This document shows positions 48,681 through 57,077 of a DNA stretch of 64,000 bases, piece after piece. This DNA is from Paludibacteraceae bacterium. Lineage in GTDB: Bacteria > Bacteroidota > Bacteroidia > Bacteroidales > Paludibacteraceae. The stretch is from contig JAFYQJ010000005.1 of assembly GCA_017547145.1 (NCBI GenBank), positions 124,001 to 188,000 on the forward strand, read 5' to 3'. The first letter of the stretch is position 1; the number at the start of each line of letters is the position of its first letter. Made by a program: the position numbers and the translations under genes. The notes under the pieces are model-generated. The model did not search any database. It saw only the letters and a program-made list of their open reading frames with translations, and was not told the DNA's origin.

Positions 48681-50039
48681 ATGATGAAAAAAAAAATCCA
48701 TATTATAATTCTTTACTTTATTGGTTTTGGTATCAATATAAATGCTCAAACGAAAGCAGAAGCCGAAGTATTGTTTAACACTGGGGATTATATTGAAGCA
48801 AAAGTTATTTACGAAAAACTTCTAAAGAAAAAACCAAAAGATGCCTTATTAAATTTTTGTTATGCAAAATGTCTTTATTATTTAGAAGATTTTTCAGCTA
48901 AATATTTTTTCGATATTGCAAACGAGAAATACCCCCAAGGTCATCGCCTTATGGGTGACTTATATTTTTCAAAATACCATTTTGCAGAAGCTGCCAATGA
49001 ATATAAATGCTTTTTAGAAAAAGGTAACGAAGATGCAGATTTAACACAAAAGTTAAAACAATGCACGATAGGAGCAGAAATGCTCAACCATGTTGAACTT
49101 ATTTACATAATAGACTCACTTGTAGTAAACAAAAACAATTTTTTGTCGAAATATAAACTTCCAAACGAAGCAGGATTTATAGAGCAAACTACAAATGAAA
49201 AAACTTTATACACGACAGAACGAAAAGACCGAAAATTTTTCAGTAACGAGTTAAATTCTCAACTCGACATTTTTTATTCATATCTTTTACTAAACGACTG
49301 GAGCGACCCTATATCAATCTCCAATAATATCAACACAAGTTATAACGAAAGCTATCCATTTATGATGGCTGATGGCATAACATTGTATTTCGCATCAGAC
49401 AAACCAGAAGGGTTAGGTGGATACGATATTTACATGACACGATTCAGCCCCATTTCCAACGAATACCTTCCTGCAAAAAACATAGGAATGCCTTTTAACT
49501 CCACAGCAAACGACTATATGTTTGCTATCGACGAAACAAATGGCATCGGTATTTTCGCCACTGATCGTAACCAAAATAAAGACTCAGTTGCCATATATCA
49601 ATTCGTTTTCAACAAAGAAAAAGAAATCATTAAAACAGATTCGTGTGCTATTTACGATTATGCACAACTAAAAAAATACCACAAAGCAACCACCTCTAAA
49701 AAAGAAGATAGCACAAGCAAAAGCGACCAAAAAACTAAGAAAAACACAGGGATAAACTTCATTATAAATCCTAAAATCACCTATTACAGCCTAAATGATT
49801 TTAAAAGTGATGAAACAAGAAATCGCTTCCTTGCCCTACAAATTCTTAAAAGTGACTTCGATTTATTACAAACAAAATTAAAAACTAAACGCAAAGAATA
49901 TACGAGTGTAGAGAATTCTGAAAAAGAAGATTTATCGTGGGAAATTCTTGCTTTAGAAAAAGAATTACTTACTATGCAAAAGCGTATTCAAACACAAACC
50001 ATCGAATTACGCAAAATAGAAAACCAGCATTACAAATGA
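48681..50039 (+). CDS. Secreted TPR protein with PD40-like repeat region
   Basis: This 452 aa protein has a signal peptide (KIHIIILYFIGFGININAQ). TPR-like helices follow (KAEAEVLFNTGDYIEAKVIYEKLLKKKPKDALLNFCYAKCLYYLE and FAEAANEYKCFLEKG), then a region with beta-propeller-like repeats (LYFASDKPEGLGGYDIYMTRF) as in PD40/WD40-like beta propellers of OmpA-type proteins, and a C-terminal coiled coil. No OmpA peptidoglycan domain is present. Location is probably periplasmic or outer membrane; the role is unknown. It overlaps the next gene by four bases (ATGA). MMKK leaves two start codons, 48681 and 48684. Confidence 0.8.
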   Translation: MMKKKIHIIILYFIGFGININAQTKAEAEVLFNTGDYIEAKVIYEKLLKKKPKDALLNFCYAKCLYYLEDFSAKYFFDIANEKYPQGHRLMGDLYFSKYHFAEAANEYKCFLEKGNEDADLTQKLKQCTIGAEMLNHVELIYIIDSLVVNKNNFLSKYKLPNEAGFIEQTTNEKTLYTTERKDRKFFSNELNSQLDIFYSYLLLNDWSDPISISNNINTSYNESYPFMMADGITLYFASDKPEGLGGYDIYMTRFSPISNEYLPAKNIGMPFNSTANDYMFAIDETNGIGIFATDRNQNKDSVAIYQFVFNKEKEIIKTDSCAIYDYAQLKKYHKATTSKKEDSTSKSDQKTKKNTGINFIINPKITYYSLNDFKSDETRNRFLALQILKSDFDLLQTKLKTKRKEYTSVENSEKEDLSWEILALEKELLTMQKRIQTQTIELRKIENQHYK

Positions 50040-50740
50040 CAGGAAAACTATACCTTATTCCAAATCTATTGGGAGAATCTTGCATAAATCATGTTCTGCC
50101 AACACATAACAATGAAATTATCAACAACATCAAACATTTCATCGTAGAAGACATTCGTACCACACGACGTTTCCTTAAAAAAGTAAATAAAGATATTGAT
50201 ATTGATAAACTTACTTTTTTTGAATTAAACCAACATACCAATCCCCAAAACATAAGTTCATATATAGCACCTCTTTTGAAAGGTAATGATATGGCTATAA
50301 TCTCAGAAGCAGGTTGCCCTGCCGTAGCAGACCCCGGTGCATTAGTAGTAGAATTAGCACAGCAAAAAAACATTAGAGTAATTCCACTTGTTGGCCCTTC
50401 ATCTATTTTATTGGCCTTAATGGCTTCAGGTTTCAACGGACAATCTTTTTCGTTTGAAGGATACTTACCTATCGACAACGACAAACGAACAAAGCGACTA
50501 AAAACCTTAGAAAGCAGGATTTACTCCGAAAACCAAACACAAATTTTCATTGAAACTCCATATCGCAACAATAAAATTGTACAAGATTTTATTAGTAATT
50601 GTAAACCTTCTACAAAGTTGTGTATAGCATCGGAAATTACTACCGAAAACGAGTTTATAAAAACAAAAACATTAAGTGCTTGGAAAAATTCACTGCCCGA
50701 CCTCAACAAAAAACCGACTATATTTTTGTTGTACAAATAA
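50036..50740 (+). CDS. SAM-dependent methyltransferase of the RsmI/tetrapyrrole methylase family
   Basis: This 234 aa protein belongs to the tetrapyrrole methylase fold and resembles RsmI, the 2'-O-methyltransferase of C1402 in 16S rRNA. The start is ATG 50036 (MTGKLYLIPNLLGE), overlapping the previous stop as ATGA. The motifs AIISEAGCPAVADPGA and VIPLVGPSSILLALMASGF are the SAM-binding signature. It is shorter than typical RsmI (about 280 aa) and lacks its C-terminal part, as do similar Bacteroidota proteins, so the substrate is uncertain. Confidence 0.85.
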   Translation: MTGKLYLIPNLLGESCINHVLPTHNNEIINNIKHFIVEDIRTTRRFLKKVNKDIDIDKLTFFELNQHTNPQNISSYIAPLLKGNDMAIISEAGCPAVADPGALVVELAQQKNIRVIPLVGPSSILLALMASGFNGQSFSFEGYLPIDNDKRTKRLKTLESRIYSENQTQIFIETPYRNNKIVQDFISNCKPSTKLCIASEITTENEFIKTKTLSAWKNSLPDLNKKPTIFLLYK

Positions 50741-50923
50741 AAACAGTTTCATTACATCTTGTATCGCAATTGTTGCAATACTAGAAAGGCTCTCGACTAA
50801 AAAAAATAGCCAACCTATAAATAAACAACTCTTAATAAAATATTTAACACCAATAAATTCATTGTATTCGATTTTGTGGTAATAGTATTTCACATTCACC
50901 CAACGAAACAAAATAATTAAAAG

Positions 50924-50951
50924 AAAAGAGCCGTCTTTTGACGGCTCTTTT
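50924..50951. terminator. Bidirectional terminator
   Basis: AAAAGAGCCGTC pairs perfectly with GACGGCTCTTTT around a four-base loop. It can serve the RsmI-like gene on the plus strand and the secreted orphan on the minus strand, whose stop codon lies three bases away. Confidence 0.9.
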
Positions 50952-50953
50952 TA

Positions 50954-51544
50954 TTATAAATCATTTATACTTATCTCTTTCTCTTCTTGTTCATTAATAA
51001 AACTGCCTATTTTATCTTCATATACGACATTAACACTTTTTTCTGGTGATATTCCAACCATTATGCTACCATTGTCAAGATCGAAAACTGAAGCATAATC
51101 ACATTTATTCACTGATAATGCTGTTAATTCATATCCATCTCCTTCATAATAAGGTCTTACAAACTTTTCTATTGACTTCGGTTCAGTATTGTATTTTCCT
51201 TTTAAAAGATTTTTAAATTCTAGATAATCAGACTTCAGCGAGCTCCAACTATTAGTTTTTTCAAAATTTACTATAACTTCGTAGACTTCATAAGTAGAAG
51301 GAGTCGCCACTACAAAAAGTTTACATTGCTTATTAGCGAACTCACCTTCCATTACAGCAAATATATTTTCTTGAGTTACTAATGTAAAACCTTCTTTTTG
51401 AAGGCGTTCAACCATCAAAGATAAATCACCTGCAATGTCTATCCCTTTAAACTTCAAATGAGTATTTTCACTACTAACATCTTGCGCTGAAATTCCAAAA
51501 GTTATAAACAATATAAAAATTACAAATAACCAACATTTTTTCAT
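50954..51544 (-). CDS. Secreted hypothetical protein
   Basis: This 196 aa protein has a signal peptide (KKCWLFVIFILFITFGISAQD) and then a soluble region without a recognised domain. Charged segments such as LKFKGIDIAGDLSLMVERLQKEGFTLVTQENIFAVMEGEFANKQCKLF suggest a mixed alpha/beta fold for periplasmic use. It stands alone in its operon; a structured RNA (copy B) ends about 86 bases upstream of its start. I cannot assign a function. Confidence 0.75.
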   Translation of the reverse strand: MKKCWLFVIFILFITFGISAQDVSSENTHLKFKGIDIAGDLSLMVERLQKEGFTLVTQENIFAVMEGEFANKQCKLFVVATPSTYEVYEVIVNFEKTNSWSSLKSDYLEFKNLLKGKYNTEPKSIEKFVRPYYEGDGYELTALSVNKCDYASVFDLDNGSIMVGISPEKSVNVVYEDKIGSFINEQEEKEISINDL

Positions 51545-51630
51545 TCTTTATGAATTTTAATAAACTTCTTTACTCACTTTTACGGCTTTTCAAGTTACTC
51601 CGAAGTACCAAGCATCTAAATTACGCACAT

Positions 51631-51868
51631 AAAAAAGCGTGGGTACTTTTAATATATCTCGTTCTCAAAGGTGTTTAGCGTAACCATGACACACAAGATA
51701 GAATAAAAGTCCACGCTTTCGCGTGAACATTTTATGAATATCCTTTCGTGTCTTTTTTAGTCGCTAAACTTTATGAGAGAAAGAATAAGCTAAAACGCTT
51801 TTCCAATATTTTCAAGATGTGCGTAAAAATACGCAGTTTTATTTCATAGGCAGAGAATGTTTAAATTT
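51631..51868 (-). ncRNA. Candidate rod-shaped structured RNA, copy B
   Basis: The 353-base gap between rpe and the secreted orphan carries a second copy of the RNA seen at 39822-40022. Conserved helices are helix 2 51673-51679 with 51763-51769 (GUUUAGC/GCUAAAC, where copy A has GUUUGGC/GCCAAAC), helix 3 51688-51692 with 51748-51752 (GACAC/GUGUC, copy A GCUAC/GUAGC), and helix 4 51709-51716 with 51721-51728, capped by a GAAA loop. An extra hairpin TGCGT/ACGCA is at 51820-51835. At the 3' end, 51637-51650 can pair with 51705-51716 and is followed by six U residues, so a long-range terminator competing with helix 4 is possible. No clear promoter was found, though TATTTTTG occurs at 51874-51881. 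Confidence 0.65.
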
Positions 51869-51897
51869 TCAGTCAAAAATAACTATTTTTTTCAAAT

Positions 51898-52545
51898 TTA
51901 TCGTAACAATTTCCTTATTGCCTCTTGCGGGTTCTTTGCCCCAAACACATATTGTCCTGCTACCAAAACATCGGCTCCCGCCTCAAACAACTTTGGAGCA
52001 TTCGTATGATTTACGCCTCCATCTACTTCTATCAGAGCGTTGCTGTTTTTACGAAGTAGAAGTTCTTTTAATTGGGTTACTTTATTGTAGGTATTTTCTA
52101 TGAAAGGTTGCCCTCCGAATCCCGGATTCACAGCCATGAGCAACACCATATCTACATCGCACACTATATCTTCGAGCAAAGCAACAGGAGTGCTTGGATT
52201 AAGTGTAACACCTGCTTTCATACCACAAGCATGAATATGCTGAACAGCCCGATGCAAATGCGTACATGCCTCGTAATGCAAATTGAGCATATCTACACCA
52301 CATGCAGCAAACTGATCAATATACTTATCTGGTTCTACAATCATTAAATGTGTATCCAAAAATTTATCGGTAAGCTTACGAACTGCTTTCACGACAGGAA
52401 TACCAAAAGAAATGTTTGGGACAAATACACCATCCATAATATCAAGATGCAACCATTCAGCATCACTCTTGTTGATCATTTCAACGTCTTCGGACAAATT
52501 AGCAAAGTTTGCCGAAAGCAAAGAAGGAGCTATTATTTTAGTCAT
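51898..52545 (-). CDS. rpe: Ribulose-phosphate 3-epimerase
   Basis: This is Rpe, 215 aa, which interconverts ribulose 5-phosphate and xylulose 5-phosphate in the pentose phosphate pathway. The TIM-barrel motifs are APSLLSANFANL, WLHLDIMDGVFVPNISFG, HLMIVEPDKYI, LLMAVNPGFGGQPFIENTYNK and EVDGGVNHTNAPKLFEAGADVLVAGQYVFG. The start is ATG 52545. The small ORF 52552-52698 lies directly upstream. Confidence 0.96.
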   Translation of the reverse strand: MTKIIAPSLLSANFANLSEDVEMINKSDAEWLHLDIMDGVFVPNISFGIPVVKAVRKLTDKFLDTHLMIVEPDKYIDQFAACGVDMLNLHYEACTHLHRAVQHIHACGMKAGVTLNPSTPVALLEDIVCDVDMVLLMAVNPGFGGQPFIENTYNKVTQLKELLLRKNSNALIEVDGGVNHTNAPKLFEAGADVLVAGQYVFGAKNPQEAIRKLLR

Positions 52546-52551
52546 AAAAAT

Positions 52552-52698
52552 TTAGTTTAATGAATATTCAATATCAAAAAGATCGGTATGCTTCAATCGA
52601 TAAGTAGCAGCAAACTCAAGAATCATTCTCAATGTAGATTCTTTGGGTTTATTCTCTTTTTTATTTGATTTTTTTGTAGAGGAAGTAGTTTTTATCAT
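52552..52698 (-). CDS. Small basic protein upstream of rpe
   Basis: This 48-codon ORF starts at ATG 52698 and ends at TAA six bases before rpe. It reads MIKTTSSTKKSNKKENKPKE and continues with STLRMILEFAATYRLKHTD. A charged start followed by a short helix (LRMILEFAATYRL) is a pattern I associate with small conserved Bacteroidales proteins, from memory only. Function unknown; it would be cotranslated with rpe. Confidence 0.55.
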   Translation of the reverse strand: MIKTTSSTKKSNKKENKPKESTLRMILEFAATYRLKHTDLFDIEYSLN

Positions 52699-52743
52699 AG
52701 GCAATTCTTTTTAATTTACTCATAAAACGCAAACAATTTATTT

Positions 52744-53841
52744 TTATTGTTCATTAGTAGTGTCTTTTTCTTTCTTCCACCATTTTTTACTATTTTTAAA
52801 CGACTGAAACATTCCGTTATTGACATTTACACCCAATGCTATAACTTGCTGCCATCCCCAATGTTTCCCTTCGAAATGATGAATAGATTTTATCTTCAAA
52901 TCTAAATCATCGCTTTTTATTGGATGCCAATAAACCTCAAGTCGATTATAGAATCTGTTCGTACGATAATAATCTTCGCCCCAATAAAGATTATGCCCAT
53001 GTTTTTCGAAATATGGCATTTGATTTTCGCCAAAATAAAAAGCATCATAAATACCAACACCCCATTTTTCTATTCGAAAGTCGATTTGTCCTCCCTTTGG
53101 ATATTGCCTTGCACCAAAACCCTGACTACGATCCCATTGATAACCTTGCAAATAAGCAAGTTTTACATATAAAGTATCTAACGGAGTAACACTTGAAACA
53201 TCGAAACCGACATAAGGGCTAAACAGCAGATTGTCGATAACACCTTTTTCAAAATAACTTCCTGCAAAGTGATACATCTGGAAAGCATAGCCCATATTAA
53301 ACCATTTATAATGGAATCTCCCTGCCGAAAAAAGCATAAATTTCTCACGATTTTCTTTCGAATACATGCTATTCCAATCGCAACCAAATTCAACATATCC
53401 CCAAGGGTCTTTATAATTGAGAAGTAATCCTTCGATAGTAGCATCATAAAAACAAATAGAATCATTGAAAAATGCATTTGAGTAATCGCCTATCATTTTA
53501 TGTCGAGGCAACAAACCTGCATAAACTTTAAATCGTGGCGATTGATACGAATAGTATAGCAACAATTCGGGAATAGGATTAAATAGTTTTGCACCAAAAT
53601 TGGCAGTAACATCTACTCCAAGCATAAGTGCATTCTCGCCTTTGTCTTTATAATCCCATCCAATACCTATTTCAGGTGTAATTTTTGCACCAAAAAGCGT
53701 TCCCGAATGCGTCAAATTACTTTTATATTCGCGATTGTCAAACTGGAAACGAAAATCTACATCCCAAAGAAATTTCTGTGATTTTGTATCTAATGCCAAA
53801 AGCAAAAAGAAGAGAATAAATATAAATTCTTTACGGTTCAT
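52744..53841 (-). CDS. Outer-membrane-like beta-barrel protein of unknown function
   Basis: This 365 aa protein has a signal peptide (KEFIFILFFLLLALDTKS). The rest is rich in aromatic beta-strand pattern segments such as FLWDVDFRFQFDNREYK, TPEIGIGWDYKDKGENALMLGVDV, ELLLYYSYQSPRFKVYAGLLPR and YYRTNRFYNRLEVYWHPI, as in outer membrane barrels. The N-terminal half resembles proteins annotated as Bacteroidota hypothetical outer membrane proteins. No porin family or TonB plug is visible. It stands alone upstream of the small ORF and rpe. Confidence 0.65.
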   Translation of the reverse strand: MNRKEFIFILFFLLLALDTKSQKFLWDVDFRFQFDNREYKSNLTHSGTLFGAKITPEIGIGWDYKDKGENALMLGVDVTANFGAKLFNPIPELLLYYSYQSPRFKVYAGLLPRHKMIGDYSNAFFNDSICFYDATIEGLLLNYKDPWGYVEFGCDWNSMYSKENREKFMLFSAGRFHYKWFNMGYAFQMYHFAGSYFEKGVIDNLLFSPYVGFDVSSVTPLDTLYVKLAYLQGYQWDRSQGFGARQYPKGGQIDFRIEKWGVGIYDAFYFGENQMPYFEKHGHNLYWGEDYYRTNRFYNRLEVYWHPIKSDDLDLKIKSIHHFEGKHWGWQQVIALGVNVNNGMFQSFKNSKKWWKKEKDTTNEQ

Positions 53842-53971
53842 TTATCTTCCATTTTGAGAGTTTTCATACAAAAGTATGAAACATTTTTTCAGTAATCGTT
53901 GTTTGATAAATAATAATGCCTAAAACACGGCTTTTATTTATATCTTTGACACATTTAATAATGATTTATTT

Positions 53972-55990
53972 ATGAAGATAACAAAGAAAAGTTTACAGAA
54001 TGCTATCCATATAGGTATTTTTATTACTACTGCAGCTCTAGTTTTTTATTTTTTATTACAAAAACAGCAATTCCGTTATCAATTTGATAAAGGAAGACCT
54101 TGGCAATACGAATTACTAACATCACCGTACGATTTCCCTATACTAAAATCGGAGACAAAACTAAACAAGGAGCGTGATAGTGTAATGCATTTTTACACCC
54201 CATACTTTAGAAAAAATAATAATCTCTTATCTGACAAAATCGATGCAATAAGTGCCGACAGTAAAATTGAAACATTCTTGAAGATTCCGCTAAAAAAAGC
54301 CATAGAAGAGATATATCAAAGGGGTATAATTAGTTTAGAAGACAAAAAAACACTAAACGAACTGCAAGTAAAAAACGTTTTTATTATTGATGGAATTAAA
54401 ACTCATACGATTTCCGTTGATAACTTTTTTACTAATAAATCGGCTTACGAATATCTAGATTCTGTATTGTTTTGGAACAACAATTTAAAAAATCTAAACT
54501 TAGGGAGATTTCTTTCTCCAAATATGACTTACGACAAGATTCTATCAGCCAAAGCTAAAGATGATTTACTTTCTAGCATCTCAATTTCTGAAGGCATTGT
54601 ACAAAAAGGAGAACGAATAATTGGTCCAGGCGAAGTTGTAAACGAAACTACCTATACAATACTTTCATCGCTTAAAACCTATTCCGAAAGACAAAAATTA
54701 TCTAAAAATAAAGAATACATCATGATTTTTGGAGAGATAATTTTTGTAATCGGTATTCTATTACTTTTTACTTTCTACCTAATATTATTCCGTCCAAAAA
54801 TTGCAGCTCTGACAAAAAATCTATTTTTTATGCAAATTATGATTGTATCTATGGTGGCTCTAGCATCATTAGTTTCAACTCATACAAATTGGAGCATTTA
54901 TATCGTACCCTTTGCTCTTCAACCTATCATTATTCGCATATTTTTTGACTCGCGAACAGCATTGTTTACACACATCATTACCATATTGCTATTGTCATAC
55001 GTTATGCCATTCCCATTAGAATTTATTGTATTGCAAATTACTGCAGGAATGGTAGCTGTATCTTCATTAAAAAATCTTACACAACGCTCACAACTTGTAC
55101 AAACAGCAAGTTTAATATTCTTATCCTACGCAGTTATGTACACAGCATGTGTACTTATGCTGAAAGGTGATTTTTATGAAATCAAATGGGAATCTTACAT
55201 TTATTTCCTAATTAGTTGTTTTTCATTGCTTTTTGCTTATGGTTTAATATTTATCTTCGAAAAAACATTTGGATTTTTATCAGATATAACTTTGGTAGAA
55301 CTTTCAAATGTTAATAATAAGTTATTAATGAGATTTGCAGAAATTGCCCCAGGCACATTTCAACACTCACTCCAAGTTGCAAATCTTGCAACAGAGGCGG
55401 CAAAAAGCATTAATGCCAACGTTCTTCTTACTCGTACTGGTGCTCTTTACCACGACCTTGGGAAAATGGAAAAACCAATGTTTTTTACAGAGAATCAAAC
55501 TGCAAACAACAATCCTTTAGCACAAAAAGATTTCGAAGACGCAGCACAAATTATTATTTCTCACGTTGCTGATGGTGTAAAAATTGCAGAAAAAAACAAT
55601 CTTCCTTCACAAATAATTGATTTTATTCGCACACATCACGGCAAAAGCAAAACTCGTTTTTTCTACAACTCATTTAAAAACAAATATCCAGATAAAGAAA
55701 TAAACGAAGAAGCTTTCTCGTACAAAGGTCCTTTACCAAATACAAAAGAATTAGCTATTGTGATGATGGCTGATGCAGTCGAAGCAACTTCTAAAAGTCT
55801 TGCTGAACATTCTGAAGAATCTATAGACAATTTAGTAGAAAAGATTATTGACAATCAAATTGCAGAAGGTGCCTTTAAAGACGCACCTATAACGTTTCGC
55901 CATATTGAAACAGTAAAAAATGTTTTAAAAAACAAACTAAAAAACATTTACCACGTACGTATTTCGTACCCTGAACTGAAAAAAAAGTAA
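53972..55990 (+). CDS. 7TM receptor-type HD family phosphohydrolase (PgpH-like)
   Basis: This 672 aa membrane protein has an N-terminal membrane segment, an extracytoplasmic 7TMR-HDED domain, a seven-span membrane region (about residues 250-420) and a C-terminal cytoplasmic HD domain with FQHSLQVANLATEAAK, HDLGK (His494-Asp495) and FIRTHHGKS. PgpH in other bacteria degrades cyclic di-AMP; that role is plausible here. It has a TATCTTTG element at 53941-53948 but no clear TTG. Confidence 0.9.
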   Translation: MKITKKSLQNAIHIGIFITTAALVFYFLLQKQQFRYQFDKGRPWQYELLTSPYDFPILKSETKLNKERDSVMHFYTPYFRKNNNLLSDKIDAISADSKIETFLKIPLKKAIEEIYQRGIISLEDKKTLNELQVKNVFIIDGIKTHTISVDNFFTNKSAYEYLDSVLFWNNNLKNLNLGRFLSPNMTYDKILSAKAKDDLLSSISISEGIVQKGERIIGPGEVVNETTYTILSSLKTYSERQKLSKNKEYIMIFGEIIFVIGILLLFTFYLILFRPKIAALTKNLFFMQIMIVSMVALASLVSTHTNWSIYIVPFALQPIIIRIFFDSRTALFTHIITILLLSYVMPFPLEFIVLQITAGMVAVSSLKNLTQRSQLVQTASLIFLSYAVMYTACVLMLKGDFYEIKWESYIYFLISCFSLLFAYGLIFIFEKTFGFLSDITLVELSNVNNKLLMRFAEIAPGTFQHSLQVANLATEAAKSINANVLLTRTGALYHDLGKMEKPMFFTENQTANNNPLAQKDFEDAAQIIISHVADGVKIAEKNNLPSQIIDFIRTHHGKSKTRFFYNSFKNKYPDKEINEEAFSYKGPLPNTKELAIVMMADAVEATSKSLAEHSEESIDNLVEKIIDNQIAEGAFKDAPITFRHIETVKNVLKNKLKNIYHVRISYPELKKK

Positions 55991-55994
55991 GTTT

Positions 55995-57071
55995 TTAATA
56001 CAAACAAAGATAATTGTAGTGAATCAAAGGCTTTTGGTTGGATTTTCCAGCTAAGAGCCTTGCTTTTTCATGATCAAACTCAACCTTACCTACTCCTATC
56101 GATTGATTATCTTCATCAATAATTGTAACAATATCATGCCTTTGGAACTCTCCAATAATACGAACAACACCTACTGGCAAAAGGCTATGAGCCTCATTGC
56201 CATACAAAGCATTCTTGGCTCCTTGATTTATAACAATACTTCCTTTTGCAAAATCTTGCGAATGAGCTATCCATTTCTTCACACTTGAAGTTTCTTTTTC
56301 GCAAGGTAAAAATTTTGTATACGTTTTTGTAGTATCCGAAAATATTCCTACTAATATACTATCCGTTTTACCATTAGCAATATACACTGGGATTCCTTCT
56401 TTAGCTACTTGACGTGCTATTTTACATTTTGTAAGCATACCACCTCTACCGAAAGAAGATTTTGTAGGTTGTATATATTGTCCTAAATTTTGATTTGGAT
56501 TAACTTCACGAATAAGTTTTGTTGTTGCAAGTGATGGGTCCCCATCAAAAATGCCATCTATATTGCTAAGAATAACAAGGGCATCCACATCCATCATTGT
56601 TGCTATGAGTCCAGATAGTTCGTCATTATCTGTAAACATCAATTCTGTAACAGAGATTGTGTCATTTTCATTCACAATAGGAATTACACCATTTTCAAGC
56701 ATCACCTCCATACATTGCTTTTGATTGAGATAATGCCGACGCGTACCAAAACTTTCTTTCGTTGTCAAGACTTGTCCACAAACAATGCCTTTTTCTCGGA
56801 AAAGTTCATAATAATTATTAATAAGTTTTACTTGTCCAATAGCTGAAAACAACTGACGTACTTCTACCGAATCTAATTTTTTTCGAGGAGTTATTTCCGA
56901 ACGACCAGAAGCTACAGCACCCGACGATATCAAAATAACTTCCACCCCTTTATTATGAAAATAAGCTATTTGATCCACAAGTTGTTTCATACGAGCAATA
57001 TCCAACGTTCCACTCTGCGTGGTAAGCACATTACTTCCAATTTTTATTGCTATTCGGTTATATTTATACAT
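55995..57071 (-). CDS. proB: Glutamate 5-kinase
   Basis: This is ProB, 358 aa, which makes glutamyl 5-phosphate in proline synthesis. The amino-acid-kinase fold is marked by IAIKIGSNVLT, EVILISSGAVASG, NENDTISV, FTDNDELSG and GRGGMLTKCKIA; a C-terminal PUA-like domain follows (GSIVINQGAKNALYGNEAHSLLPVGV). Convergent with the HD gene. proA is not in the window. Confidence 0.95.
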   Translation of the reverse strand: MYKYNRIAIKIGSNVLTTQSGTLDIARMKQLVDQIAYFHNKGVEVILISSGAVASGRSEITPRKKLDSVEVRQLFSAIGQVKLINNYYELFREKGIVCGQVLTTKESFGTRRHYLNQKQCMEVMLENGVIPIVNENDTISVTELMFTDNDELSGLIATMMDVDALVILSNIDGIFDGDPSLATTKLIREVNPNQNLGQYIQPTKSSFGRGGMLTKCKIARQVAKEGIPVYIANGKTDSILVGIFSDTTKTYTKFLPCEKETSSVKKWIAHSQDFAKGSIVINQGAKNALYGNEAHSLLPVGVVRIIGEFQRHDIVTIIDEDNQSIGVGKVEFDHEKARLLAGKSNQKPLIHYNYLCLY

Positions 57072-57077
57072 TTTCTA

